Assembly: GCF_019279795.1 (NCBI RefSeq)
Contig: NC_056731.1
Coordinates: 867,934,482 to 867,998,481 of the forward strand
From: Protopterus annectens
Lineage: Eukaryota; Chordata; Ceratodontiformes; Protopteridae
Direction: 5' to 3'
Length of the DNA: 64,000 bases
Within the stretch, counting starts at the first letter, position 1; every line of letters begins with the position of its first letter. The notes below the pieces were generated by a model. That model made no database searches and had not been told where the DNA came from. It saw only the letters and a list, made by a program, of their open reading frames with translations. The translations under genes and the position numbers were made by a program. Below, one piece after another: positions 47,071-58,180 of the stretch.

Positions 47071-48830
47071 AGGAGAAGAAAGCCTGGAATGTCTAGCCAT
47101 CACTGGAATTGGAGAAACCATGTGGTCAATTTGAGAACTGGTATGTTCGGATGAGTCAGACCTGACGGGTATGAAAGGAGATCTGGAGTGGGGTCCACTG
47201 TCCATGGAGGGCACACTAAATGAGACCATAGGAAGGGAAACCAAATATGCAGAGGCCAAAGGGAGAGTAATGAGGATTACTTTGCTCTTCAAAAAGCTTT
47301 CTGAAGAAACTTCAAAAAGCTTTCTGAAGAAACTTGAGGATTAGGGGTAGGGGAGGACAAGCATAAAGGCTGGAGGGCCAAATGTGGACTAGATCATCTC
47401 TCTGTGAATGTCCCTGAGGGGAAATTAGGGCAAAAAAACTTGCTGAGGGGAGAGGCGAATAGGTCGCACTTTGGTTGACCCTGTTGTTGGAAGATCAGGT
47501 TTGCCACTGACTGACTGAGAGACCACTCATGAGGCACCAGAATAGTCCTGCTGAGCTAGTTCGCTAATGCATTCTTCCCCAGAATGTCTGTCTCTATAAG
47601 AAAGTAGTTGGATGAGATCGCCCTTTGCCAAACTCTGATCACATCTCAGCAAAGAGGGCAAGATCTGGTTCCCCCTTTTTTGTTAATGTACCAAACCACT
47701 GACACTGTCCCATTTGAACAGCAAAAGTCCCTAGACGGAGTGTGTTCTGGAAGGCCTGCAATGCTAATAGGATCGCTCTCATCTCCAGGACATTTATATG
47801 CAATCTGGTCTCTACTGGGGTTCATATACCTTGAACAGCCCATTCCAGGTAATGCTCCCCCAAACTGGGAGGCATCCGTGTTCAACATGGCGAGAGGTGG
47901 GGGAAGGATACAGGGGCGAACATTGCAAATCTCATTGGATTGGATCCGACATACTAAGAAGTGCTTGCATACCCTAGACAATTTTACTGGAAAAAGTAAA
48001 GGTCGGTATAGAATGGGCCACTGCACTTGTAAAGTCCATTAAAGGATCCTCATGTGAAAATGAGCGGTTGGTATTAAAGTGACTGCAGCAGCCATTGATC
48101 CCAGAGCTCTTAAGATCAGTTTGGGCGGAGGAAGAGGATGAGACAGAACCTGATCAAAATGTAGCTATGTCTAGGCGAGCCCCTATAAACTCCAAGACTT
48201 GTACTTGTTGAAGTTTGGATTTTGCAAGATTTCCAGTGACACCTAGAGAGCGAGTCAACTGAAGAAGGTAATCTCTGGCCGTTATCAACAGAAGCTTAGT
48301 TGATGCAGTGCGAAGCCAGTCGTCTAAATAAGGAAATACCCTGAATTCATGCAGTCTTAGATGAGCTGCAACCACTGCCATATATTTGGTGAACACCCTG
48401 AGGTCTGTGGTGAGACCAAAGGGCAGGGCTCTGAACTGATAATGATGGGCTCCCAGCTGCAAGTGAAGGAATCTCTGGGATTGTCTGTTAATTTTTGTAT
48501 GGCAGTCTGCATCTTTCTGATCTACAGAGCACATTCAGTCGCCTTTCTGGAGCAACGGCAGAATAGACTGAACCATGACCAAATAGAATTTGGAGCCATT
48601 TATAAATTATCCAGAATAGGTCTCAGGTCTCCCGTTTTCTTTGGCACTAAAAAAATCTTGAGTAAAAACTGGACCCACTCTGGTATGGTGGGACCTCTTG
48701 GATGACTCTCTTGTCTAGCAGCTTTTGAATTTCCAGTACTGCTTGCTCCCACTAACAGGGTGGAACATCGGGGAGATTATTTTTCTTAGCCTCTGTGGAT
48801 TTTGTAAAAATGGAATAAAATGACCACTGG
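47071..48830 (-). pseudogene. DIRS D RT, RNase H and methyltransferase-like remnant
   Basis: RT (about 48150-48800): MCSVDQKDADCHTKI, HYQFRALPFGLTTDLRVFTK, FRVFPYLDDWLRTAS, LEFIGARLD. RNase H (about 47650-48020): NTDASQFGGA, VSVVWYINKKGGTRS. Methyltransferase-like part (about 47180-47460) is weak. Broken. Confidence 0.8.
47287..47332. repeat. 23-bp tandem duplication in DIRS D
   Basis: A 23-bp unit starting CTTCAAAAAGCTTTCTG occurs twice without spacer. A local duplication after insertion. Confidence 0.9.
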
Positions 48831-49158
48831 ATATGATCCTTTGCACCCATGTAACGTTTGTCATGGCTGCCCAGACTTCTGGGTGCCAAGATAAGAGTCT
48901 GCCGATGGTCTCCAGGGAAGAACAGTTAGGCAGCCTTTCAGGAATGCTGAAAGGGTCTGTCCGAGAAAGAATAGAGACCCCTGATTTTGTAGACCCCCTC
49001 GACCACGTGGGTGGCATCTTCCATTACTGCAATCGTTTCCCCCTCTGCCTCTGGGAGAAAAATCTCCACACAAATCTTGAAAAGGCCCTTGACATTTCCG
49101 AAACCACAACTTCTTACTACTACTATGATTTCTTGAGGAAGATCCCTGCGGGGTAGAA
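48831..49158 (-). pseudogene. DIRS D gag C-terminal remnant
   Basis: Gly/Arg-rich tail with FSPRGRGGNDCS and HPRGRGGLQNQG, as in copies A and F. Copy F begins at its upstream side. Broken. Confidence 0.7.
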
Positions 49159-49162
49159 AAAA

Positions 49163-49350
49163 GTTTTGTACCTACCATAACGTTCCATGTTAGTTGCCTT
49201 CATCTCGCCTTCTTTCTTGCTGGTTGGGATCGGAGCCAATCCTCAGCTCCGACTCAGCCATCTTCAATAGCTCTAGAGCTGTTTACTGGCTCAAGGCTAC
49301 CCCTTATCCCATGATGCCTAGCGATAGCTACCCAGATCTCGTTTGAAATA
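49163..49350. repeat. DIRS F left inverted terminal repeat
   Basis: GTACCTACCATAACGTTCCA, CTTTCTTGC and CCCATGATGCCTAGC as in copy A's left ITR. Confidence 0.88.
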
Positions 49351-49509
49351 GCTAACTCCAGACATAGCAAGAGAAAAACCAGTCCAAAACAAATAGGTTG
49401 GCTATACCTGCCATATTCTCTAGGTCAGTAGAGGAAACAAACCAGAGAACAACCAGCCAGTGAAATAAGATCTCCTCTCGGTCCACTAGGACAGGGGGAC
49501 GGAGGGTGG

Positions 49510-49616
49510 GACGCAAGAAAGAAGGCAAGATGAAGACAACTAACATGGAACGTTATGGTAGGTACATAACTTCTTTATATTAAGTTGTCTATCTCGCCTT
49601 CGTTTTTGCTGGTTGG
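49510..49616. repeat. DIRS F internal complementary region
   Basis: AACATGGAACGTTATGGTAG then TTAAGTTGTCTATCTCGCC, the same order as in copy A. A G-rich tract (49489-49510) lies just left. Confidence 0.85.
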
Positions 49617-49673
49617 GAAAGCGTCCCTAACACCTAATATCCTGGGTGGCTCATTGGAACAGACTCTTCAGAA

Positions 49674-49905
49674 AGTACAGTTTTGTACCTACCATAAATG
49701 TAGATGTTTGAGTGTATACCCTGCTGCAGTCATCACACTTGGGTTATCCTGTCGTCAGGCGGTCCCGCAGTCGGCCGGAATTCCAAAGTCTTGGTCCGGC
49801 GTCGGTTGATGTCGCTTCTTCCCTGACGTCAGTGTGCCAGGGGGTATATATAATGCAACAGACACCATTTTCTTCAGTTTTTCTTGCCCCAGATGTCAGG
49901 TGCCC
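49674..49905. repeat. DIRS G left inverted terminal repeat
   Basis: GTACAGTTTTGTACCTACCA, CCCTGCTGCAGTCATCACAC, AATTCCAAAGTCTTGGTCC; inverted partner at the right end (about 54990-55179). Confidence 0.9.
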
Positions 49906-50039
49906 CCAAAAAGGTGGTCAGTAATTACTACCAAATTGAGTAAATTTTGCACAAACACAAAATCCCTCCAGTTATAAGCAAATACATCAGGAAGGTATTG
50001 TAGAAATTTTAGCCAGTTAGTTCAGAGGGATGGAGGGAG

Positions 50040-50152
50040 AGTAATCTGGACTGCAGCAGGGTGTACACTCGAAAATCTACATTTACGGTAGGTACAAAAC
50101 TGTACTATGTTCATCGTGTTACCCTGCTGCAGTCATCACACTTTGGTTGAAT
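50040..50152. repeat. DIRS G internal complementary region
   Basis: ATCTACATTTACGGTAGGTA followed by TGTTCATCGTGTTACCCTGC, complement of the two outer ends. G-rich tract at 50020-50042 on its left. Confidence 0.85.
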
Positions 50153-50178
50153 CCCAAAGCTAAGGATGGGTGGAGGAA

Positions 50179-51250
50179 TCATAGAGGGTTGGAGGAGGCT
50201 AGAAGGCCCTGCAGAACTGCAGTGGCAAATTCTGCCCTAGTCTTAGAGTAAAGTGGTAAGTGATCGTGTTTGGCAAATGTGTGTACTGAACTCCAAGTTG
50301 CAGCTTCCAAAATCTCCTTGGTTGGAACCCCCCTGAGAAAAGCTGTAGATGTAGCTGTTGCCCTGGTAGAGTGGGGCCTAATGGTAGCAGGAACTGGTTT
50401 TCCATGATGGGTATAGCAGAAACGTATGCAATGTCCTATCCATTTGGAAATGGTTTGTTTTGAAATAGCCTTCCCTTGTGAAGCTGTAGCATAGGATACA
50501 AAGAGCTGGTCAGATTTTCTGAAAGCCTTAGTTTTGTCCAAGTAGTAATGAAGTTGCCTGTGAATGTCCAAGGAATGCAGGAGTCTCTCACCTTTGTTCT
50601 GTGGATTTGGGAAGAAGGTGGGTAAGTGGATGGTTTGATTTAAAGCCACACTGGAAACCACCTTAGGCATAAAGGAAGGATTAGTTCGTAGAAACTCTGT
50701 CTTGATGAAAAATGAGGAAAGGTTCCACTGCCATTAGTGCCTGCAGCTCTGAGACTCTTCTAGCTGAAGTTATTGCTAGCAGCAGGGCAGTCTTCCATGA
50801 TAGGAACTGAAGATCTGCAGAGAAAGCTGGTTCAAAGGGAGGTAGCGTTAGTTTTTCCAGAACAAAATTGAGGTCCCATGTTGGTGTAGGTGCTCTCCTG
50901 GGGGGCCTAATGTTTTTTGCCCCTCTGAGGAACTGCCTTAGAAGTGGATGCGAAAATAAGGGTGGATCCGTGTTGTAGTGGGATGAAATAGCTGAAGCAT
51001 GGATTTTAATGGAGGAGAAGGAAAGTCCTTTGTGCAACATCTCAGTTAAGTACTGTAGAATGTGAGGCATGTGAGGCTGAAATGTGTCTTGGCCTTTAGC
51101 TTGGTTCCAGGCACAAAACCTTTTCCATTTGTCCGAATAAGCCTTCCTGGTGCTTGGCCTCCTAGCTTCTGAATAACATCCATAACTGCTTGGGAAAGAG
51201 GAGCTGGCTGGATGCTTAGGTGATTTGCCATGCAGCCAGATTTAAGGTTT
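50179..51250 (-). pseudogene. DIRS G tyrosine recombinase remnant
   Basis: Boxes in order: AISSHYNTDPPLFSHPLLRQ, IRPPRRAPTPTWDLNFVLEK, SWKTALLLAITSARRVSEL, LDIHRQLHYYLDKTKAF, SKQTISKWIGHCIRFCYTH, RPHSTRATATSTAFLRGVP and ILEAATWSSVHTFAKH. The last two carry the HxxR and tyrosine-side region. Nearly whole-looking; broken. Confidence 0.9.
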
Positions 51251-53110
51251 TGAGCTGGCTGTGAAGAATCTGATTGTTTTGTTGTGTGAGCAAATGGGTA
51301 CTTTGTGGTAAGATCCAAGGTGGGCCGTGGGCCATATTCCTCAATAGTGGGTACCAGTGCTGGCGTGGCTAGTCTGGGGCTATGAGAATCAGTCGTGATC
51401 TCTCCTTTTTGACTTTCAGAAGCACCTTTGTGAGGAGAGGCAATGGAGGGAAGGCATATGCTGTCAGGTTTTTCCAACTGAAAGAGTGCGTCCACTTTCC
51501 AAGGTTGATGGTGAAGTGTCCTTGTACAAAATTTTGTTATTTGATAGTTTTGAGGACTGGCAAACAGGTCTATGTCTGTAAGGCCCCATTTTTGAGTTAT
51601 CACTGTAAATACTTGTGGATCTAGTTTCCACTCGTGGGGATCCATGATGTTTCTGCGGAGGTAGTCTGCCAATGTGTTCTTCTTTCCTGGCAGGAAGTGA
51701 GCTTGTAACTGAACTTGGTAAGCCAGAGCTGTGTTCCATAAGATCAATGCTTGCCTGCATAGAGGGTAGGAGTGAGTACCCCCTTGTTTGTTTATGTACC
51801 ACATTACTGCGGTGTTGTCCGTCTTTATTGTAAGTTGTCCTGGATGTAATAGATTCTTGAAGGCTGTCAGAGCTTTCTGTACAGCTAGCATCTCTTTTTG
51901 ATTGATGTGCAGATTCCTTTGATCTGCAGTCCATATGCCTTGAACGCACTGTCCTGCCATGTGTGCCCCCCAGGCGTAGTCTGATGCATCTGTTGTGATA
52001 GTTTGCCTGGCTGGGGGCAAGGTGAAAGGCTGACCCTTGTTGAGGTGACATGACTGTGACCAGCATAGAAACTCCTGTTGTAGGCAGGGAATGAGAGATA
52101 TCATTGTGTCCAAGCTGTAGTTGTGTTGAGACCATACGCTTTTTAGGTACCACTGTAATTTCCTCATATGCAGCTTTGCAAATGGTATTAGTAGTATGCA
52201 AGATGCCATGAAGCCCAAGGCCTGCAGAATTTTTCTTGCAGTTAAATGGGTCTTTGTTGCCATTGTTTTGAAATATTGAGTCAGTTGTAGTTGCTTGTCT
52301 GGCATCAGATAAGCCTTCTGGGCCGTTGTATTCAAGCTGGCACCCAGGAATGTCATATTTTGTGGGGGTACTAGTTTTGACTTCTTTTCGTTTACTGTGT
52401 ACCCCAGGCAGTTTTGTAGATGTTTTACAAAAGCCAGATGATGTAAGAGAATGTCCTTGCTTTCTGCTTGGATGAGACAGTCGTCCAGGTATGGGTATAT
52501 TTGAATTCCTCTTTGTCTGCAGTATGCAATTACTGGCGCCAGGCATTTTGTGAAGACTCTGGGCACAGTAGATAAGCCAAAGGGCAGTGCAGAGAATTGG
52601 TAATGGGTTGAACCTGCAATGAAACGGAGGTCAACTTTGTCCGATAGGGACATGCAGGTATGCCTCCTTGAGGTCCAACGTTACTAGCCATGCCTCCTTG
52701 CCCAACATGGGAAGAAGCTGCTGTAGTGTTAGCATCTTGAATTTGGGTACTTGTAAGAAGGTGTTTAAAATTGAAAGGTCCAGAATGGGTCTCCAGGCAT
52801 TGTCCTTTCTGGGCACTAGAAAGAGTAGAGTAAAATCCTTGACCTTGCTCTCGAGTAGGTACCAGTTGAATGGCTCATGTCCGTGAAAGCTGTAATTTGT
52901 TTTTGTGCCTCTGCCCATTGATTTTGTGGCAGGTTTGGCATTCCTCTTTTCATTGGCAAGGTGTGAAAATGGAATCTGTATCCTCGTAAAATTATGTCTA
53001 GGACCCATTTGTCCTTTGTGACAATGTGCCAGTTGTCTGAAAAAAGTGCGAGTTTTCCTCCCAAGGGGGCTGCCAAGAGAGTTGCTTGGCCAGATGAGGT
53101 GCAAGTCATT
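51200..53110 (-). pseudogene. DIRS G RT, RNase H and methyltransferase-like region
   Basis: RT: FLVPRKDNAWRPILDLSIL, VTLDLKEAYLHVPI, QFSALPFGLSTVPRVF, IQIYPYLDDCLIQAE (catalytic YLDD near 52490). RNase H near 51700-51980: TTDASDYAWGAHMAG, NQKEMLAVQKAL, KTDNTAVMWYINKQGG, LPGKKNTLAD. Methyltransferase-like part near 51400-51600: DIDLFASPQNYQ and a following segment with WKVDALF. The part order is RT, RNase H, methyltransferase-like, recombinase. Broken but long open stretches remain. Confidence 0.9.
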
Positions 53111-54700
53111 GAGTTTGCCTATTGGTAGATTGGGACCTGTCTTCTCCTCCCTTCTGTGTTGTAGTGCCCCATTGGCGAGGTTTGTACTGGGTTTGTGGTT
53201 GTCCTTTGCCTCTTGGATGTCTGTATTTACCCCTCTGTGGTCTGTCAGTAGCTGGAAAGGACCAATTTTTTGTTGGCCAGTTTCTGCTGAAGCGAGGGGG
53301 CTGTACCTGTAGCAAATCGTTGACTGTCTGCATAGATTTTGCCTTATCCTCCATTTTCTTTAAGACGACTTCTGCTTTAACTCCAAAAAGAACATCCTGC
53401 TGTAAGGGAGCATCTAGAAGCTTTGCTTTAACATGATCAGGTAGAGTTTGTTCCTTTAACCAAGCATGCCTACGTATAACAGACCCAGTGACAGCTGCTC
53501 TGCAGGAGGACTCCAGAGAATCAAACCCACATTGTAAGGTGTGTTTGCCCACCTGTTCAGTTGCATGCAACAGATCCTGCATTTCTTTCAATTCAGACTG
53601 TTGAGGGAGAGTGGTCATTCTTTGCTTTAACTGAGAGATTAGAAATTGCTGATACTTAAGCATGTGAAATTGGCAATTTAGTGCCCTCATAGCTAGAGTG
53701 GCTGAGGTGTAAACCTTTTTCCCCCACCTGTCTAGCGCTCTGGAGTCCCTTTCAGAGGGTACAGGATTTTTAGCCATAGAAGCCTTAGCCCCTTTGGGAC
53801 TTTGGGAGATTGTCTCCGGGTCAGCAACAGCGCTTTTATAAAGAAATTTGTGGGAATCAGGCACTCTATAGTATCTGTCAGGCTTGACCGGAGCAGGAGG
53901 TAGAGAGTCTGGGTTCAAACTGGATTCTAAGTAAACATCATCTACAATGTCTAACACAGGTGGGATGGCAAGTGGTCTGTGCTGGGGGAGGAAAAGAAAC
54001 TCTCTGAGCCTTTTCTTCGAGTCAGAGTAGTCCTGACCTTCCCAGTGAAAATGTTCCCTCATAGTGTGTAAAGTTTCCCCAAAGAAGTAGTCTTCAGGAG
54101 GAGAAGCTGAGGGGAATGGAATCCTCAGCATCAGAATCTTCATAAGGGGAGAAGGGGTAATCTTGGTCTTCAGAGGAGGCTGAAGAAAAGGACACTTGTT
54201 CAGAGGATGCATAATCTTTCTCTTGTCTAAGCCTTTTGTCAGGAGGAGGCTGGGAACCCCTGATTAAAGAGATCAAATCTTCAGCCATTTTGAGGATCTG
54301 TTTCTTAGGCATGGGGCCTTGAACAGGGGTCTGAAGTGCAGTCCTTTTAGATTTAATAGGAGTCTTCGTCTTAGGATACGTTTTAATGGTGAGCATCGTC
54401 GGTCTGAAAACGCCTTCAGAAGCCGATGGCGTTTCTGCAGCACCGACATCTTTATCAGCAATGTTGTTGGTAGGGCCTGAACAAAATGGTTGCACCGGCC
54501 TGGTACATTCCGCCAAAAGTTCCGAAGCGGTCTCGGGTTCCAGATCTGTGGTAGTCAGGGGCTGCGTCGGAGCCTCACTGAGGACCGGAGACCGGACCAG
54601 CCGAGGCCTCGGAATCTGGCTTAGGCCTGGCCTGTCTGTCCATATCCTTGCGTTTTTTGTGCACGCCGGTAGTCGGTTGCTCCGACGGCATAGTGTAATT
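53106..54700 (-). pseudogene. DIRS G gag remnant
   Basis: Starts in the neighbourhood of 54700 (an ATG in the same setting as in copy E); the acidic and lysine-rich part has KKQILKMAEDLISLIRGS, followed by DYFFGETLHTMREHFHWEGQ, RYYRVPDSHKFLYKSAVADP, a capsid-like helix pair (DRWGKKVYTSATLAMRALN, CQFHMLKYQQFLISQLKQR), LQCGFDSLESSCRAAVTGS and a basic Gln/Arg-rich tail. Over 53106-54212 it is open for 368 codons. The upstream zinc-motif part, around 54700-54900, is poorly kept. Confidence 0.85.
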
Positions 54701-54989
54701 AAATTTTCACTAAGTAGTGTGTGTCTGCAAAAAAATCAAAGCGTTTTTAATATATTAATTATTGAAACAACCACAAAAACTACAGCTAGTGGCGGGCGTG
54801 GTGTGGCCCTAGGCAAGGTATGCAATAAGTTTAAAATCCTGCTTCCCACAAGAAATCCACAAAGAAATTTTTTTGTGCTTTTTCTGTCTGAGGCAAGAAG
54901 GCAGAAGTTTCACCAGCGCGGGTATTACTGAAGAAATTTGAATCGAAAGTCTCCGGCCTCCGCCGGCTTGGCTTGCGCTTCGCTTGCTT

Positions 54990-55179
54990 GGGGCAAGCTT
55001 CGGCAAGAAAGACTGAAGAAAAGAAGAAGAAAATTATGCGTGATTGCGCCATATATACCGCACAGCAAAGCGACCCGAACCAAGACCAAGACTTTGGAAT
55101 TCCGGCCCGACCTTTGGAGACAGGATAACCCGTGTGACTATGACAGATGACTACTGCGAGGAGTAACCACGATGAACAT
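54990..55179. repeat. DIRS G right inverted terminal repeat
   Basis: Inverted match to the left ITR over GACCAAGACTTTGGAATTCC; ends CCACGATGAACAT. More diverged than the E pair. Confidence 0.8.
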
Positions 55180-55559
55180 CAGTGGAACACATAGAGACTG
55201 CTCCTGGAGACCATATCATATGAGTAATGAGACAAAATAAAATGAGAGATAAAGCCTAGGTAGAACTATTACGTAGCAGCTGCACAGGTAGGAATGGAGA
55301 ATGCAACCCTAGAGCTCCAACTCAGTCTCAGCCAGACGTCTGCTGTGTCAGGCTATGTGTGGTGGTTCCATACCAGTTTTCCACTCACAGGGTTGAAAAT
55401 CATTTAATCCTTCTTTTTTTCTTCTAAAAATCTGTTAAATTCATCAATCACACCTACAATTTTCCTTAATACACCAACAAAACACAACAACAATTGCGCA
55501 GAGTACAAATTTCACAACTAACTGTTTTTTGACTGATAGGTTTTGGTTTGATTCCTTGA

Positions 55560-56345
55560 GATTAATTCCTTAATAGAGTGAACCTGTAAAGACAAGAGAC
55601 CTTGTAAGGGACAAGACCTTGGAAGAAATTGGGAGGTTTTGTTTGCCTAAGGTCCTTAGCGACTATTCTAGTCCGACTCCCTGGTGTAATTTGTACTCTG
55701 CCTTGTTGGTGTGATTAGGGAAAAACACAGGAAGGTCTATAGATCGGTTTAAATTATTTTCTGAGCAGACTTTAGGAAGAAAAGAAGGATTAGTCCTCGG
55801 AGCAACCCTGTCCTTATGAAAAACCAAGTATGGAGGACGAACACATAGCGCCTGAAGTTCGGAGACACGTCTGGCTGAAGTAATAACTACCAGAAAGAAT
55901 GTCTTCCGAGATAAAAACTTAATGGAGCAGGATGCTGCTGGTTCAAAAGGGGGCAGAATTAAGGAAGTTAGGACCAAATTAAGGTCCCAAGGAGGAGGGG
56001 GATCTCTCACTGGAGGCCTAAGGAGAGTCGTCCCTCTCAAAAAAGCTTTACAGAGCTTATGAGACATAATGTTAGAATTTGACAACCCAACATGAAAGTT
56101 AGAAATGGCCGCTAATTGAACCCTGATCGTAGCAGAAGCGGACCTGGAATGAAAAAGTTGTGCTAGGAATTCCAGAATTTCGTGGACTGGGGCTGAAAAG
56201 GGATCTACGTTCCTAGCCTCTGCCAAACAAGAAAAACTGTTCCATTTACTAGCATAAGTTTTCCTGGTTGTGGACTTGTGAGAGGAGACCATAATCTCAC
56301 GTACAGCCGGGGGAAATGCTGGGAAGCCTGGCTAAGGTTGGAAGT
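55560..56345 (-). pseudogene. DIRS F tyrosine recombinase remnant
   Basis: STTRKTYASKWNSFSCLAEA at the N-terminal side, then LEFLAQLFHSRSASATIRVQ, AISNFHVGLSNSNIMSHKLC, LLRPPVRDPPPPWDLNLVLT, SRKTFFLVVITSARRVSEL and PYLVFHKDRVAPRTNPSF. The C-terminal HxxR box is not visible; the sequence runs into the G insertion side. Broken. Confidence 0.85.
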
Positions 56346-58180
56346 GGAGCAACCAAGCTGTGAGCTGGAGAGTTTGGAGGGATTGATGCAACCCGCCTGA
56401 TTGATGAATCAGTAGCTCTGGAATCGGGTCCACAGTCCAGGGCTGATTGAGAAGGTAATGGTGCAGGAAAGGAACCATATCTGTCGAAGCCAGTAGGGGC
56501 AATGAGGATCATTTTGCAACCCGATGATATTGCTTTCTGTATGAGGTTCGGTATCAGGGGAAACGGTGGAAAGGCATAAAGAAGTCCCTGAGGCCAATAA
56601 TGGACTAGAGCGTCTCTGGGTGTGTGACCTGGAAGTGGAAGGGAGAAGTAGTTGCTGCATTTGCTGTTGAAGGGGGTGGCAAAAAGATCACAGAAAGGCT
56701 GTCCCCATTTGCGGAAGATAAGATCCAAAACTTCCTGATTCAGAGATCACTCGTGAGGCATGAAGATAGCTCTGCTGAGCCTGTCTGCTATGACGTTGGA
56801 CCTCCCAGGGATGTGCGTCGCAATCAGAAAACATTGGGAGGAAATCGCCCACTGCCACAGTCTGAGTGCTTCTCGACACAGGGGGTAGGATCTGGTTCCG
56901 CCCTGCTTGTTGATGTACCACACGACTGACATATTTGTCTGTTTGAATTGCAATGGTCCCGGAAGGAAGAGAGTCCTGAAGGGCTTGCAACGCTAGGAGC
57001 ACGGCTCTCATTTCTAGGACGTTTATGTGCAGATGGTACTTGTGAGGTTGCCAAGTGCCTTGGACTGTCCTGCCCAGATAATGCTCCCCCACCCTATCAG
57101 GGAGACTTCTGTGGTCACTGCGGCTACCAGAGGGGCTGAATGAATGGTCTGCCCTGAGTCACTAGTGGGGAGACCATCCTCCATGAAAGGTGCCCTTTGC
57201 ATGCTTCTGTAATCAGGATCATGTGAGACATGGGCAGCTCTCAGAAAGACCACTGTGTGAACAGAAGCCTCTGAAGGATCCTCATATGAAAGCGGGCCAG
57301 TGGGATTAGAAGAATGGCTGCTGCCATGGAACCCAGAGTTTAAAGGACGAACCTGACTTGGATCCTTTTGCTCTGCATTAGAATCTGAACTTGCTGACGA
57401 ATTGTAGACACCCTTCCTAGCAGTAGCCTTGCAAACATGTTCCTTGTGTCTAAGTCTGCTCCTATGTAAGTGATAGATTGACAGGGCAACAAGGCAGATT
57501 TTTCGAAGTTTATTGTAATGCCTGGCTGGGAGCAGATTGTGATTGTGTAGTCCCTGGCTTGTAGGAGTTGATGCCTGGTAGTAGCAGTGAGGAGCCAGTC
57601 ATCTAGATATGGAAACACCTGGAATCCTCGACGTCTCAGGTGAGCCGTGACCACTGCCATACATTTGAACATCCTGGGGGCTGTGGTGAGACCAAAGGGC
57701 AGAGCTCTGAACTGATAATGACTGGCTTCCAGCCGGAAGCGAAGAAATCTCCTGGAGTGCCTGTCCATCTTGATATGGTAGTACGCGTCCTGAAGATCTA
57801 TCGAGCACATCCAATTGTCCTGACCCAGAAAGGGTAGAATGGACTGTAGCGTGACCATCCGAAACTTTGTTCTTTGTACAGAACTGTTTAGTTTGCTGAG
57901 ATCCAGAATCGGTCTCCAGTTCCCTGCCTTTTTTTGTACCAAAAAGAACCTTGCGTAAGTTCCGGATCCGTGCTGGTCTGCCGGGACTTCCTGGATGACT
58001 TTTTCTAGCAGTTTTGAAACTTCTACTACTGCTTGGTCCTTCAGATTGGGTGGAACATCTGGAAGGGATTTCTTTGACAGTAATGGGGGTTGATGGAAAG
58101 GAATTTTGAAACCTCCAGATATAATGGAACGTACCCATCTGACTTGCGTTAAATTTTGCAAGGCTTTTGGGTACAGTGTT
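56345..58180 (-). pseudogene. DIRS F RT, RNase H and methyltransferase-like remnant
   Basis: RT (57340-58160): KAGNWRPILDLSKLNSS, SIDLQDAYYHIKMDRH, QFRALPFGLTTAPRMFK, QVFPYLDDWLLTAT, ITYIGADLD; one stretch is open for 273 codons. RNase H (56690-57200): VTTEVSLIGW, NVLEMRAVLLAL, VVWYINKQGGTRS. Methyltransferase-like part (56430-56730): CDLFATPFNSKCSNYFSL, DALVHYWPQGLLYAFPPFPL. Broken. Confidence 0.88.

Larger units (their letters stand above)
40418..49158 (-). mobile_element. DIRS element D (family 4), contains E and is cut by F, broken
   Basis: Left ITR piece at 40418-40689, then copy E, then D resumes at 46012 and runs to 49158 where copy F starts. Readable: internal complementary region, recombinase, methyltransferase-like domain, RNase H, RT and the C-terminal part of gag. 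The rest of gag and the right ITR would lie right of F and are not seen in the window. Nearest to family 1 in protein sequence but with different ITRs. About ten or more breaks; older than E and F by nesting. Confidence 0.8.
49674..55179 (-). mobile_element. DIRS element G (family 3), nested in F, broken
   Basis: A 5.5-kb copy with both inverted repeats, internal complementary region and all coding parts. Left of it F reads ...AGACTCTTCAG and right of it ACACATAGAGACTGCTCCTG, which join as in copy A's uninterrupted sequence (CTCTTCAGAACAC...CCTGGAGACC), proving a clean insertion. The best-preserved DIRS in the window: one stretch is open for 535 codons across RT, RNase H and the methyltransferase-like part. 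Still broken, with about five breaks. Young. Confidence 0.92.

Noticed and set aside
51382-51624. Plus-strand frame of 80 codons inside DIRS G
   Set aside because: Antisense to the methyltransferase-like part of G; chance frame.
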